NCBI GenBank assembly: GCA_021821605.1
Contig: JAKACG010000002.1
Span: 1-37,436 of the forward strand
Direction of reading: 5' to 3'
DNA length: 37,436 nucleotides
From: Microcaldota archaeon
GTDB lineage: Archaea; Micrarchaeota; Micrarchaeia; Micrarchaeales; CABMGC01
The notes beneath the pieces are model-generated. The model was given only the letters and a program-made list of their open reading frames with translations, was not told the origin of the DNA and ran no database searches. The stretch's first letter is position 1. Every line of letters starts with the position of its first letter. The position numbers were made by a program, and so were the translations under genes. Positions 23,578 to 32,496 of this stretch are shown here, one piece after another.

Positions 23578-24273
23578 TCAGATATTATTAAGTCTAATTT
23601 TTATCTCTTCGGCGCTTAGTTTTGTTGTCAAAAGAGGTATCTTTTCTATCTGTGATATTTTTATTGCAAGTTTATCTACAGAATCAAGATTCTGTATAAC
23701 CACGAGCTTTGGTTTTATTGGAGCTACTCTTACTACTACCATAGGAGATCTTCCGGTGCTTACCTGGTCGAATATAAATGCACGCTCGTTAGTTGCGCCA
23801 AACAATCTTGGATACTCCGAAGGAGAAATCTCAAGGATTACTCTTAGACTATCAAGAAGTGTATATCCAAAAAGCTTCATCGAGTCTAGGTATCCTGGGT
23901 TAGTGACTATCTTAGCATCTATTAATCTTACTAAATCCGTACCTGATATTGGAGCTGAAAAATCATGTATGTAATAAAAAAGATCATCTGTTGTTTTGAC
24001 TCCTTTGCTGAATTTTTCAAGATTTCTTATTACCTCTCCTCCACGTTGGTTATCTATGGTAAAAAGGGCCTCAACAAATCTTTTTATTATACCAACTCCT
24101 GGGCTTGCTCTGCGATTACCTTCATAATCACTTATTGTTGAGGTTGAGATCTTAAGGTAGCGCGCAAGCTCTACTTGTGAAATACCAAAAAGCTCACGCC
24201 ATTTTTTCATAGTGCTGCCAGGTGTATCTGAAAGTGCAATCTCTCCAGCTATTCTTTCTTGCAAACTATCCAT
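23578..24273 (-). CDS. COG1709-type HTH transcriptional regulator
   Basis: This 231-residue protein has an XRE-type helix-turn-helix at about residues 20-65 (KKWRELFGISQVELARYLKI, then SDYEGNRRASPGVGIIKRFVEAL). A conserved archaeal C-terminal domain follows (TTDDLFYYIHDFSAPISGTD, MKLFGYTLLDSLRVILEISP, ending LTTKLSAEEIKIRLNNI). This matches the euryarchaeal COG1709 predicted-regulator family. The C-terminal domain has strand patterns around FIFDQVSTGRSPMVVVRVAP and may bind a ligand. No target is evident. It converges on the KaiC-like gene. Confidence 0.85.
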   Translation of the reverse strand: MDSLQERIAGEIALSDTPGSTMKKWRELFGISQVELARYLKISTSTISDYEGNRRASPGVGIIKRFVEALFTIDNQRGGEVIRNLEKFSKGVKTTDDLFYYIHDFSAPISGTDLVRLIDAKIVTNPGYLDSMKLFGYTLLDSLRVILEISPSEYPRLFGATNERAFIFDQVSTGRSPMVVVRVAPIKPKLVVIQNLDSVDKLAIKISQIEKIPLLTTKLSAEEIKIRLNNI

Positions 24274-24336
24274 GCTTATACTTTAAACGGAAAACTCTTT
24301 AATAGTTTTGACGAAATACTTTTAGACAATAGACGT

Positions 24337-25122
24337 TTAACGTCGTTTTCTTTTGCCTTTCTTCTTATTCTTAATTGAAGGTTTCCTTGTTTTTTTGTTT
24401 TTGGCTTCGAGTTTTGCATATATCTCATACGCCTCTTTATTTACCTTTTCTTCAGTTTGTTTGCTATCTTTTTTACTTAAGAGTCCATAAATTGTAAGTA
24501 TTATCCCAACTATGAATATTATAGAGGTCACTAAGCTTCCAGGAACAAAGGCATTTTCATACGATCCTGCTGTATTGGTAATGTTGTAGAGTGAATAAGT
24601 ATAATACCTATATGTAATATTTGCATAACTGTCATTATGGTTATAAAACTCGGCATAATATGTTCCGTTAGAATACTCTATTCTATCTTGTTGAGCTATG
24701 CTATTTCCAAAAACATAAAATGGTTTTTTGTATCCGTAACTTGAAAGGTTTGCATTATAAGGGTACGTAGTTCCCATAAAGCTATCATTTATTGCTAGAT
24801 AAAGTCCATTACCCTCAATACTTGAAAGCATGTTATACTCCTTGGTTATATTTGAGCTTACATTCTTGAATGCGTATGTCGCACTTTCATTTACGAAATA
24901 AAAATTTATTGGTACTGTGGAGGTATAACTAATTACCAATACACTTGCATTACTTAGATCTATGCTAGCCGAAACAATGCTATTTGGTGCAACTATTATC
25001 TTTTCTACGTATGTGTTGTTATAATTTTGTTGCGACAGTAGTTCAGGCTGTATTACTGCGCTTGCTATAAAAAAACTCAAAATTACTAGTATAATACCTA
25101 TTATAACTATTCTTCTATCCAA
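24337..25122 (-). CDS. Membrane-anchored surface protein, unknown
   Basis: This 261-residue protein has an N-terminal membrane segment (about residues 4-24), a long Asn/Ser/Tyr-rich exterior part with many Asn-x-Ser/Thr sequons (NNT, NAS, NVSSN, NDS, NGT, NIT), and a second membrane segment near 205-227. The very basic tail (KKKGKRKRR) lies inside. The topology is therefore an exterior loop held by two membrane anchors. TTG 25122 is chosen as the start: it gives a normal N-terminus and lies about 30 bp from a TATA run at 25150-25166. An upstream frame to 25215 would run through that promoter. No family is recognised. Confidence 0.65.
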   Translation of the reverse strand: MDRRIVIIGIILVILSFFIASAVIQPELLSQQNYNNTYVEKIIVAPNSIVSASIDLSNASVLVISYTSTVPINFYFVNESATYAFKNVSSNITKEYNMLSSIEGNGLYLAINDSFMGTTYPYNANLSSYGYKKPFYVFGNSIAQQDRIEYSNGTYYAEFYNHNDSYANITYRYYTYSLYNITNTAGSYENAFVPGSLVTSIIFIVGIILTIYGLLSKKDSKQTEEKVNKEAYEIYAKLEAKNKKTRKPSIKNKKKGKRKRR

Positions 25123-25149
25123 ATGAGCACCAATACGCTTTTGTAATGA

Positions 25150-25166
25150 AAGAATATAAATATAAC
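25150..25166. promoter_or_regulatory. Shared divergent AT-rich promoter of two surface-protein genes
   Basis: The run gaatataaatataac reads as a TATA box on both strands. It lies about 30 bp upstream of TTG 25122 (minus) and about 30 bp upstream of TTG 25194 (plus). Both genes would give leaderless or near-leaderless mRNAs and could be transcribed from one symmetric site. Confidence 0.45.
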
Positions 25167-25193
25167 AGGTAAGAATATTATTCTGGTTGTTTT

Positions 25194-26363
25194 TTGAAAA
25201 CAAACAAGGATTCAAAGGTAATTAGCATATCTGCCTTCATGGAGCATCATCGCTCCCTTGAACTTTATTTTATAGTGGCCATAGCGTTTATTGCTCTTGT
25301 CATAATACTTACAGTTACTGTAAAGCCTGTAAATACTTCGAATAGCGTAGATGGATGTATGGGTATCGTATTGTCTTCATATAGAGATAATTGTATATTG
25401 CTTTTGGCAGAAAATACGAGTTCTATACAGTTATGTAATAATCTCCCATCTCCTATAAACTCTCAATGTGTGCTTTACATAGCTGAAAATACTTCTAATG
25501 TTACCGCATGCAAGCAGGCAGGTACTGCATATTACTCTAGTTGTGTTTCATTTATCGCAGCTTCGTCTAATTCGAGTAAGTACTGTAGTTATATTAACGA
25601 CAGTTCAAGTGCTTTATGTGCATCTTCAGTTGCAATAAAAACAGAAAATGACTCTGCATGCAATTATACCTCTAATTACTCTGATAGTTCATTGTGCAGT
25701 TCATCGCTTGATCTTTATCTTGCTTCTAAGACCGGCAATGCCTCTTACTGCACAAATCTATCTAATGTAGAAAACACCTCTTATACCTCAAAGCTAATAA
25801 ATTACTCTAGTATAAGCACGCTAGTATCAAATAATTCATTGAGCCTTGAGCTTATATCTCCCATAACTTACTTAGAATCTATTCAAAATCTATCAATAAG
25901 CCCTAGTGGACTTTGTTATTTTTCTGCGGCAGATACCTCAAAAAATACATCTCTATGCAATAAAATAGAAAATCAAACTGCGTATAACATCTGCATTTCA
26001 TCAATTTCACAAAATAACTCGACAATTTCTGGAACAGAATCAAACAAGACCTCATACTTAAATATATCAGATAACAAGACACTATCTACTGAAATAAATA
26101 ACTTCAATTACTCTATAATCTCTAAAAGTTGTTATAATTATACTCAAGGAGATTATGGATATTGTTCTGAGGTTTCCTCTATAATAAAAGCTGTAACCAC
26201 CAAGAATCTTTCATACTGTCCTAATCAGAACACTCAGATTCTTTACCAGTGCTATTATGTTATAGCAAAAGCCTATAACAATACTTTATACTGCTCATAC
26301 ATACATAATGCAACGGAAAATAACAATTGCATATCTGCAATAACCCAAAATCTGACTCAATAG
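25194..26363 (+). CDS. Cys-rich, sequon-rich membrane-anchored extracellular protein
   Basis: This 389-residue protein has one membrane segment at about residues 25-45, then a wholly exterior domain containing all 20 cysteines and dozens of Asn-x-Ser/Thr sites. The Cys fall in repeating units of the type (R/S)-D-x-C-x-x-x-x-A-x-x-x-x-x-x-x-x-C (for example SSYRDNCILLLAENTSSIQLC and SQCVLYIAENTSNVTAC), about 25-35 residues each. Repeats of this kind occur in surface proteins of some archaea. They probably form disulfide-stapled helical hairpins. The TTG start is set by the promoter at 25150-25166. The nearby DUF929-VKOR pair could introduce the disulfides. The function is unknown. Confidence 0.7.
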   Translation: MKTNKDSKVISISAFMEHHRSLELYFIVAIAFIALVIILTVTVKPVNTSNSVDGCMGIVLSSYRDNCILLLAENTSSIQLCNNLPSPINSQCVLYIAENTSNVTACKQAGTAYYSSCVSFIAASSNSSKYCSYINDSSSALCASSVAIKTENDSACNYTSNYSDSSLCSSSLDLYLASKTGNASYCTNLSNVENTSYTSKLINYSSISTLVSNNSLSLELISPITYLESIQNLSISPSGLCYFSAADTSKNTSLCNKIENQTAYNICISSISQNNSTISGTESNKTSYLNISDNKTLSTEINNFNYSIISKSCYNYTQGDYGYCSEVSSIIKAVTTKNLSYCPNQNTQILYQCYYVIAKAYNNTLYCSYIHNATENNNCISAITQNLTQ

Positions 26364-26371
26364 GTAATCTT

Positions 26372-27799
26372 GTGGAAGTAATAGAAGGAATAATAACATG
26401 TACAAAAAATACCTCTAATAAAAAATACGTTTTTGTTGGAATCAAAGATAAAAAACTAATATTAAGGGAATTGTCAAATACGCATGATTTAAAAAATGGA
26501 GATTATGTATCTATAAATGAAAAATACGAGATAATAAAAAAAATAACTTCAGATAAAAAAACTGAAGAAAAACTTCTTGATATATACTCAATAGCTGAAA
26601 AAATATTGGATCATAAAAAGGAGTATACAACTTCAATAAAAGAGATTAAAAAGATCCTTTCAAGTATGTCTCAAAGTTTTTTAAACTCTTCAAAGCTTCT
26701 TATAAAAAAACTTATAACTGGCTCTCCAATAATAGTAAGATTTCATAACGATGCGGACGGCTCTTCTGGGGCATATGCATTATTTCTTGCAATAAATGAA
26801 CTTATCAAACTTTTTGATATTCAATACAAGCCACATATAACTTGGTCAATGCAAAAAACAGTCTCTTACGGTATTGAAGATTCTATGGCAGATTTATATA
26901 TAACTTCTCAATACTCCTCCCTCGAAAAACCATTGCTTCTTATAACCGATTTTGGTACATCTAAACAAAGCAATGGCGGAGTAGAAAAAGTTTTAGAAAA
27001 GTTTGATATAATATGGCTGGAACATCATCCGATAGAAGAAGGTTTTAATTATAAAAAAATAATTAATTACATAAATCCATGGCTTTTTGGTGGAGATTCC
27101 AACATAACTGCCGGATTCTTATCCTGTATTTTTGCGTATTACTTATCTGGGTTAGAACTTGCTGAGCTTGAAAATGCGTCAATGATAGGCGATTATAGCA
27201 TATATGCTGATCTTAAAAAGTCCGGAGCTGAGCTGTCCGCATTTCTTGATATGGTGACTAGTGATCCACGAATAATATCCTCAGTTTCTAACAACTTAAC
27301 TCCTGCTGAAATAGCAGCTGTATTAAACGATAAGGAACGTTATGCTTCATTATTATCATCGGCAAAAATCAAGATGGAAGAGTCTATACACGCAGCAATG
27401 GACAAGATACGCCAGTATAAATCTAAAACCTTACTCATTTATGTATCAGATTTTTCACTTTCAAGAAATAGGGAGAGCAGATATCCTCTTCCAGGAAGAT
27501 TTTCATCCAAACTACTAGATTACTTATCTTCTAAAAATACCTTGCCGTGCGTTTTAATACTTTATTTTGGTTTTTACATCTCAATTAGGGTTGACAAAAA
27601 AATAGCAGAAAAACTTGACATTCTTAAGATAATAACTACAATTAAATCAGAACATGAAGACGATGTAGAGGCAGGAGGTGGCCACATCTCAGCAGCAAGT
27701 ATGAAGGTATCGGAAGGTGCGGATAAAAAAGAGTACATAAAACTTATAGTAAATATGATAAAAGAAAAGGATAATGGTGAAGCGCAGAATAGTTCATAG
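26372..27799 (+). CDS. DHH-family phosphoesterase, archaeal RecJ-like
   Basis: This 475-residue protein has an N-terminal beta-rich, possibly OB-like, region (residues 1-60). A helical linker follows, then a DHH domain with IVRFHNDADGSSGAYAL (Asp127, Asp129), LLLITDFGTS and a DIIWLEHHPIEEG motif in which Glu replaces the Asp of DHH. Then comes GDYSIYAD, and finally a DHHA1 part with the GGGHISAAS motif. Archaeal RecJ-like proteins are single-strand nucleases that work with GINS/CMG or in RNA decay. GTG 26372 is chosen, 8 bp after the previous stop; an upstream TTG (26327) would overlap that gene and add unrelated sequence. Confidence 0.85.
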   Translation: MEVIEGIITCTKNTSNKKYVFVGIKDKKLILRELSNTHDLKNGDYVSINEKYEIIKKITSDKKTEEKLLDIYSIAEKILDHKKEYTTSIKEIKKILSSMSQSFLNSSKLLIKKLITGSPIIVRFHNDADGSSGAYALFLAINELIKLFDIQYKPHITWSMQKTVSYGIEDSMADLYITSQYSSLEKPLLLITDFGTSKQSNGGVEKVLEKFDIIWLEHHPIEEGFNYKKIINYINPWLFGGDSNITAGFLSCIFAYYLSGLELAELENASMIGDYSIYADLKKSGAELSAFLDMVTSDPRIISSVSNNLTPAEIAAVLNDKERYASLLSSAKIKMEESIHAAMDKIRQYKSKTLLIYVSDFSLSRNRESRYPLPGRFSSKLLDYLSSKNTLPCVLILYFGFYISIRVDKKIAEKLDILKIITTIKSEHEDDVEAGGGHISAASMKVSEGADKKEYIKLIVNMIKEKDNGEAQNSS

Positions 27800-27988
27800 T
27801 TATTTGTATATTTATTTTTTGCTAATGCTAAAACTTATTTTATGAAATCTATATAAAAATTATTTTTACGTCTGTGCTATTATACCAAATATCTATTGCC
27901 GTGCCTTTCAATAAGTAATATAAAATAGTTAGGTAATAATTATAATGTATATGTCGCTACTACTTCATTTTCATTTTAATGATTATTT

Positions 27989-28888
27989 ATGGTTGATATA
28001 ATGGAAAATAACGTAAATCAAAGTTCTTCATCTAATGGCACAAATCAGAGTTCTACAGCTCCTTCATCAGTGAAGAAAGTAAAAACTAACAAGTTAGTTT
28101 ATTTAGGGTTAATTGTAGTTATAGCAATTGTTTTTGCTGCTCTTGTACTGTTTAGTCAGTCATCAAACTCAAATAAACTTGTGTCTTTTGATAACGTATT
28201 AGTTCCGCAAAGCATTGTTTCAAAGCTTAATACTCCTAACTCATTAAACAATCTTATTGGAATAGGAACAGCGTCTTATTCTGGAGTAACTCAAATACAA
28301 AACTCCACAGAACTTACATTAAATAACAAGCCAGAGATTCTTTATATAGGTGCAGAGTACTGTCCTTTCTGTGCAGCTCAAAGATGGTCAATGATAATAG
28401 CGTTATCGCGTTTTGGTACATTCTCAAATCTACATTTTATGACCTCTTCGGCAAGTGATTACTCCCCATCTACTCCTACATTCACATTTTATAACTCCAC
28501 ATATACGAGCAATTACATATCCTTTGTAAGCGTTGAACAAACAACAAACAAACCATCTTCTTCTGGTGCTGGTTACGCTCCTCTTCAAAATATAACCCGC
28601 TCACAAGAAGCACTAATGTCCCAATATGACGGTCAAGGCAGCATACCATTTATTCTTTTTGCAAATAAGAGCGCTATTGTAGGTGCAACTTACGATCCTT
28701 TAAGTGTACTAGATTTATTGAACTGGAGTACTGTAGTTTCAAATATATACAACACCTCAACTCTTCAATCACAAGCAATAATAGGTTCTGCTAATCTTAT
28801 AACCACAAAAATCTGTGAAGCAGATAACAATACACCACAAAGCGTATGTTCACAGCAGTATGTTAAACAAATAGAAAAGTTGTCCTAA
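27989..28888 (+). CDS. DUF929 thioredoxin-like membrane-anchored thiol protein
   Basis: This 299-residue protein has a Ser/Asn-rich N-terminus, one membrane segment at residues 36-56, and a large exterior domain with [20 protein letters not shown] (CPFC, Cys125/Cys128), [12 protein letters not shown] and [19 protein letters not shown], all DUF929 hallmarks. A second Cys pair lies near the C-terminus (KICEADNN...SVCSQQ). DUF929 proteins are thioredoxin-fold and probably play the DsbA-like role in archaea. The start codon is either ATG 27989 or ATG 28001. The TAA stop overlaps the next ATG (TAATG), so it is translationally coupled to VKOR. Confidence 0.88.
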   Translation: MVDIMENNVNQSSSSNGTNQSSTAPSSVKKVKTNKLVYLGLIVVIAIVFAALVLFSQSSNSNKLVSFDNVLVPQSIVSKLNTPNSLNNLIGIGTASYSGVTQIQNSTELTLNNKPEILYIGAEYCPFCAAQRWSMIIALSRFGTFSNLHFMTSSASDYSPSTPTFTFYNSTYTSNYISFVSVEQTTNKPSSSGAGYAPLQNITRSQEALMSQYDGQGSIPFILFANKSAIVGATYDPLSVLDLLNWSTVVSNIYNTSTLQSQAIIGSANLITTKICEADNNTPQSVCSQQYVKQIEKLS

Positions 28889-29304
28889 TGGAAACAATAA
28901 AACTCAAGAGCTTAAAAGGAGCAATGGTAGTGCTGTCTATACTAGGGTTGATTGTTTCTATATATCTAGCAGCATATCATATGCTTGGTATACCTCTACT
29001 ATGTTCAACTTCTGGAATTATAAACTGTAATAATGTTATAAATAGTCCATATGGTTACATACTTGGAATACCTGTTGCAGACTATGGAATAGTATTTTTT
29101 ATAGTTGAGCTTTTTGTTTTATTTTTTATAAAGGATCCGTTTGCAAAGGTTTTTCTAAACGGGGTAGGATTAGGTGGAGTAGTATACTTTTTATACTCTG
29201 AATATATGATAGGAAATATCTGTGAGTACTGTACGTCAGTTCATATAATAACCATCTTACTTCTTATAATCTCGATATATCTTTACAAGAAGGAAACAAA
29301 ATAA
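28888..29304 (+). CDS. Vitamin K epoxide reductase (VKOR) family protein
   Basis: This 138-residue protein has four membrane helices and the VKOR cysteines: Cys39 and Cys47 in the exterior loop (LLCSTSGIINCNNV), followed by the conserved Ser-Pro-Tyr-Gly, and the CxxC at Cys112/Cys115 (ICEYCTSVH). VKOR takes electrons from a thiol oxidase partner and passes them to quinone, driving disulfide formation outside the membrane. It overlaps the DUF929 gene by one base, which makes DUF929 its likely partner. It is the usual size of a single-domain archaeal VKOR. Confidence 0.93.
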   Translation: METIKLKSLKGAMVVLSILGLIVSIYLAAYHMLGIPLLCSTSGIINCNNVINSPYGYILGIPVADYGIVFFIVELFVLFFIKDPFAKVFLNGVGLGGVVYFLYSEYMIGNICEYCTSVHIITILLLIISIYLYKKETK

Positions 29305-29401
29305 AATTAGCTTTAATGCTTATTTTATATATCAATTTTTTATGCTAAATTTGCTCTAAACAAGTTTTTCTAAACAACATTAATAATTGTTAGTAAACTC
29401 T

Positions 29402-30670
29402 TCACTCATTCTTAAAGTTTACTGTGTCATCTCGTTGCTCTTTATTTGCAGCTCCAGCATAGAAAAAGATACCTATCGATTCTATAACGTTGGTTAAGAA
29501 AACACTTATAAATATAAGTCCTAAAACTGCGTTTGTATCGATTGGTATCGAGCTAGATACTAAAAGAAGCGCTATTATTATTGGTGATAAGCCTCTTGCT
29601 ATATCAAAAGTTGAAAGTATGCGCTCACTGCTCTTTTTATCTTTTCTTACAAAAAACTCTTCAAGTACGGGCAAAGAAAGCCTTCTTATTATTAGTATTG
29701 TTATAGATATGATTATTCCAATAAGGAATATGTACCACAATGAGAATGCACCTGTATTAAAACTTAGTATTGCTCCGATATAGACAAAAAAGAATGTGCT
29801 TATGAAAAATGTTATCTCTTTTTGATACTCGGTTATGTGGCTAAATTCAGGCCTGACATTATAGAAGTACTTATCAAAGCTTTTGAAAAGTTTAGGGAGA
29901 TTTGAGAACATTATGCCAAAAACAAAGACGGTTACGGCTCCATTAAGTCCTAAGAACTGCGCTACTCCATAATTTGCAATTACTAATGTTATGGTAAGCA
30001 TCCATGAGTACTCTTTACTATAATCATGAAATGCTTGTAATATAAAGGTCCAAATAAAAGCTGAAATGACGCCAAGTATGCTTGATAGTACAAAGAAGTA
30101 GAATACACTTGTAGCAACGCCGCTTAATGATATGGTATTTGTTTGTATTAATGTTATAAGTATTAAAGGTATTATAAGCTGGACAGAGTCTGAAGCAACA
30201 CTCTCAAAAACAAGCAAATTATTCAATCTTACATTTATTTTTGCTATTTTGCTAAGTGTTGGAAATACTGCTGAGCTTGGTCCTGCAAGAGCAAAGCCTA
30301 TTATTAAAGAGAGTAAAGGGCTCCAGCCTGTTAACAGTCCTATTATTATTCCTAGTACCAGTCCTGTTGCTATAGCTAGAGGAAGAAAGAATCTAATTGA
30401 TTTGAAAAGTTCAAGCTCTGATATGTCTATTCTTAGTCCAACATCAAATAAAATAAAGGCTATTGCTATTGAGCTAACCAATGAAGCTATATCTAAAAGT
30501 ATGCTGCTGCCTTGTGGAACTATGAGGTGAAATATTGGGCCTATTAGAACCCCTATTATCATCAAAGGTAATGTTACAAGTATTTTGAGTTTATAAAAAA
30601 GAGCATTCAGTATAAATCCTAGGAAAACTATGCCTGAAAAGATAAGAAAAAGTGTAGTAACATCAAGCAT
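29402..30670 (-). CDS. Second CPA2 cation/proton antiporter
   Basis: This 422-residue membrane protein has about 12 hydrophobic segments and the CPA2 patterns LPLMIIGVLIGPIFHLIVP, AIAFILFDVGLRIDISEL and FALAGPSSAVFPTLSKIAK. The segment DIARGLSPIIIALLLVSS lies near the C-terminus. It is distinct from the antiporter at 4214-5452. ATG 30670 is chosen: it overlaps the helicase gene by 8 bp and gives a clean membrane N-terminus, while a longer frame to 30724 runs into helicase coding sequence. The overlap means translational coupling of an ion antiporter with a DNA helicase, probably just genome compaction. Confidence 0.88.
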   Translation of the reverse strand: MLDVTTLFLIFSGIVFLGFILNALFYKLKILVTLPLMIIGVLIGPIFHLIVPQGSSILLDIASLVSSIAIAFILFDVGLRIDISELELFKSIRFFLPLAIATGLVLGIIIGLLTGWSPLLSLIIGFALAGPSSAVFPTLSKIAKINVRLNNLLVFESVASDSVQLIIPLILITLIQTNTISLSGVATSVFYFFVLSSILGVISAFIWTFILQAFHDYSKEYSWMLTITLVIANYGVAQFLGLNGAVTVFVFGIMFSNLPKLFKSFDKYFYNVRPEFSHITEYQKEITFFISTFFFVYIGAILSFNTGAFSLWYIFLIGIIISITILIIRRLSLPVLEEFFVRKDKKSSERILSTFDIARGLSPIIIALLLVSSSIPIDTNAVLGLIFISVFLTNVIESIGIFFYAGAANKEQRDDTVNFKNE

Positions 30671-32228
30671 TTGAAATACCCAGTGTAGATTGCCCAGCAG
30701 GTTTTGTCCTGTGAGACAACTCAATATTTATCCTATTTATTATGGCGATCATTTTTCTTTCCCTGTTTGCTGATATATAACTATATATCTCATCTTTTGT
30801 ATTGCTTGCTATTAAAATATAAATCTCTCCATCCCTAAATCTACCTGTCCTTCCCTTTCTTTGTATATTTCTTATCTCGCTAGGTATGGGTTCATAGAAA
30901 ACAACAGAGTCAACATTAGGTATATCCAAGCCTTCTTCAGCAATTGAACTAGCTACTAAAACATCAAATTTTCTATCCCTAAACTCCTGTATTATGTTTT
31001 TTTGCATTTCCTGTGTCACTCCCTCTTTTTTGCCTACAAATGCCTTTGCAGAGAGCTCATTATTATTTAGATACTCTACTATCATCTTTATTGTAGATCT
31101 ATACTGCGCAAAAACTATACTGCTCCTGCCTCTATATTTTCTAATTATATCTATTAAGGCTATTACTTTACCATGCTCCTCTCCTCTTTTCATTGCCTCT
31201 TCAGCCGTAGATACTGCCTTCATTATATTTTTATTTGAAAGTATGTTCTCCACACTTCTGCTCTTCTTTTCTTTATTTTGCATAGCCCTCATATATGTTA
31301 AAAATGGATAAATTCCCTCTGTAGTTAATAATTCATATGCATGACTTAGATTGAGCAGCTTAACATAACTAAACATAGCCCCCATTCTATAATTAGCGGC
31401 ATTAATTTTGCTTATCTGATTTCCTGCGTCTATTAAGATACCTTTTGGTATTCTATCAAATCTTTTAAATCTAAGAAAACCCATCTTGTTTAAACTTCTG
31501 AGCGATACCTCGGCCTCTGGTTCTATCAATCTCGCTATGCTTCTTATGGTGTCAGTCATTTCAACTGGTATGGTAATTGTGTGTTTTTGTTTAACATAGC
31601 TTGAAACATCAGGATCACTGGAAACTCGTGCTTCTATATTTTTTATATTCAAAGCCTCTACAATTCCCATTATCTTTTCCTTTTTGCTTCCTGGAGATGC
31701 CGTAAGGCCTAAAATCTTAATATCTCTTATGTTGCATTCATTGGCAATATATGTATACGCATACTTTCCTACTGCTTTATGACATTCATCAAAAACAACA
31801 AGACCTACTTTTTCTAAAGACAATGTTCCGTCCTTTAAATCGTTTGCAACTGTTTGCGGCGTTGCCACTATTATTCTAGCTGCGTTCTCCATACTCTCTC
31901 TTTTTTTCTTCGATAAAGAACCTATCAATAAGAGAAGCTCCTTTTCATCAATCTTAAAAATTTTCTTGAAGTTATTGTAGTGCTGTTCTGCAAGAGGTTT
32001 TGTAGGGGCAAGAAATATAGAGAGTTTATTATCGTTAAGCTGTGAAGCTATCATAATGGCTCCAATCAAAGTTTTTCCTAGTCCGGTAGGCAAAACAACC
32101 AACGTATTTTCATTTCTTTTTATGGAGTTTATAATATTTTTCTGGTACTCTCGCACCTCAAGACCTTCGGTATTCATATACTGTGCAACTCCAGAAAACT
32201 CGCTCAATATGTCCATAACTTCTGCCAT
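30663..32228 (-). CDS. Hef/FANCM-like SF2 helicase lacking the nuclease domain
   Basis: This 521-residue helicase has the Hef order: REYQKNIINSI, motif I LPTGLGKT (residues 46-53), IFLAPTKPLAEQH, motif II VVFDECHKA (DECH at 147-150), motif III LTASPGS, then a helical insert. The second RecA fold has SSIVFAQYR, VLVASSIAEEGLDIPNVD and motif VI QRKGRTGR. Full-length archaeal Hef (about 750 residues) continues into an XPF-type nuclease; here the protein stops after a short tail. It would unwind forked DNA at stalled replication. ATG 32228 is the first start; ATG 32216 is possible. Confidence 0.88.
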   Translation of the reverse strand: MAEVMDILSEFSGVAQYMNTEGLEVREYQKNIINSIKRNENTLVVLPTGLGKTLIGAIMIASQLNDNKLSIFLAPTKPLAEQHYNNFKKIFKIDEKELLLLIGSLSKKKRESMENAARIIVATPQTVANDLKDGTLSLEKVGLVVFDECHKAVGKYAYTYIANECNIRDIKILGLTASPGSKKEKIMGIVEALNIKNIEARVSSDPDVSSYVKQKHTITIPVEMTDTIRSIARLIEPEAEVSLRSLNKMGFLRFKRFDRIPKGILIDAGNQISKINAANYRMGAMFSYVKLLNLSHAYELLTTEGIYPFLTYMRAMQNKEKKSRSVENILSNKNIMKAVSTAEEAMKRGEEHGKVIALIDIIRKYRGRSSIVFAQYRSTIKMIVEYLNNNELSAKAFVGKKEGVTQEMQKNIIQEFRDRKFDVLVASSIAEEGLDIPNVDSVVFYEPIPSEIRNIQRKGRTGRFRDGEIYILIASNTKDEIYSYISANRERKMIAIINRINIELSHRTKPAGQSTLGISNA

Positions 32229-32297
32229 ATATTTATAAGCATATCTTTATAATATTTAAAGCTATAAAATAACTTAGCATTATATCTATTATGTTGT

Positions 32298-32407
32298 GCC
32301 GTTGTAGCTCAGTCCGGGAGAGCGTTCGGCTGAAGACAAACTTTTTCAAAAAGGTTTGATCAAAAGCAGATACCGAAATGTCGTCGGTTCAAATCCGACC
32401 AACGGCA
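32298..32407 (+). tRNA. tRNA-Phe(GAA) with a 36-nt canonical intron
   Basis: The acceptor is GCCGTTG/CAACGGC with discriminator A. The D arm is GCTC/GAGC, the anticodon stem TTCGG/CCGAA, and the T arm GTCGG-TTCAAAT-CCGAC. The anticodon is GAA at 32332-32334. The intron at 32336-32371 follows position 37. The junction forms a bulge-helix-bulge whose 4-bp helix has one A-G mismatch (CTGA/GCAG), with bulges AGA and ATA. The inner hairpin is CAAACTTTTT/AAAAAGGTTTG with one bulged G. The mature tRNA is 74 nt and CCA is not encoded. Confidence 0.93.
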
Positions 32408-32496
32408 ATTAAAATTATTGCTATACTACTATGTTAATACTTAGTTTCATACTATATCTTTTTATATTTAGGTCTTTTTATAAATACGGTGCATTA

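Noticed and set aside
24337..25215. Longer start (25215) for the minus-strand surface protein
   Set aside because: The extra 31 codons run through the divergent TATA region and add a non-membrane tail before the anchor; TTG 25122 fits better.
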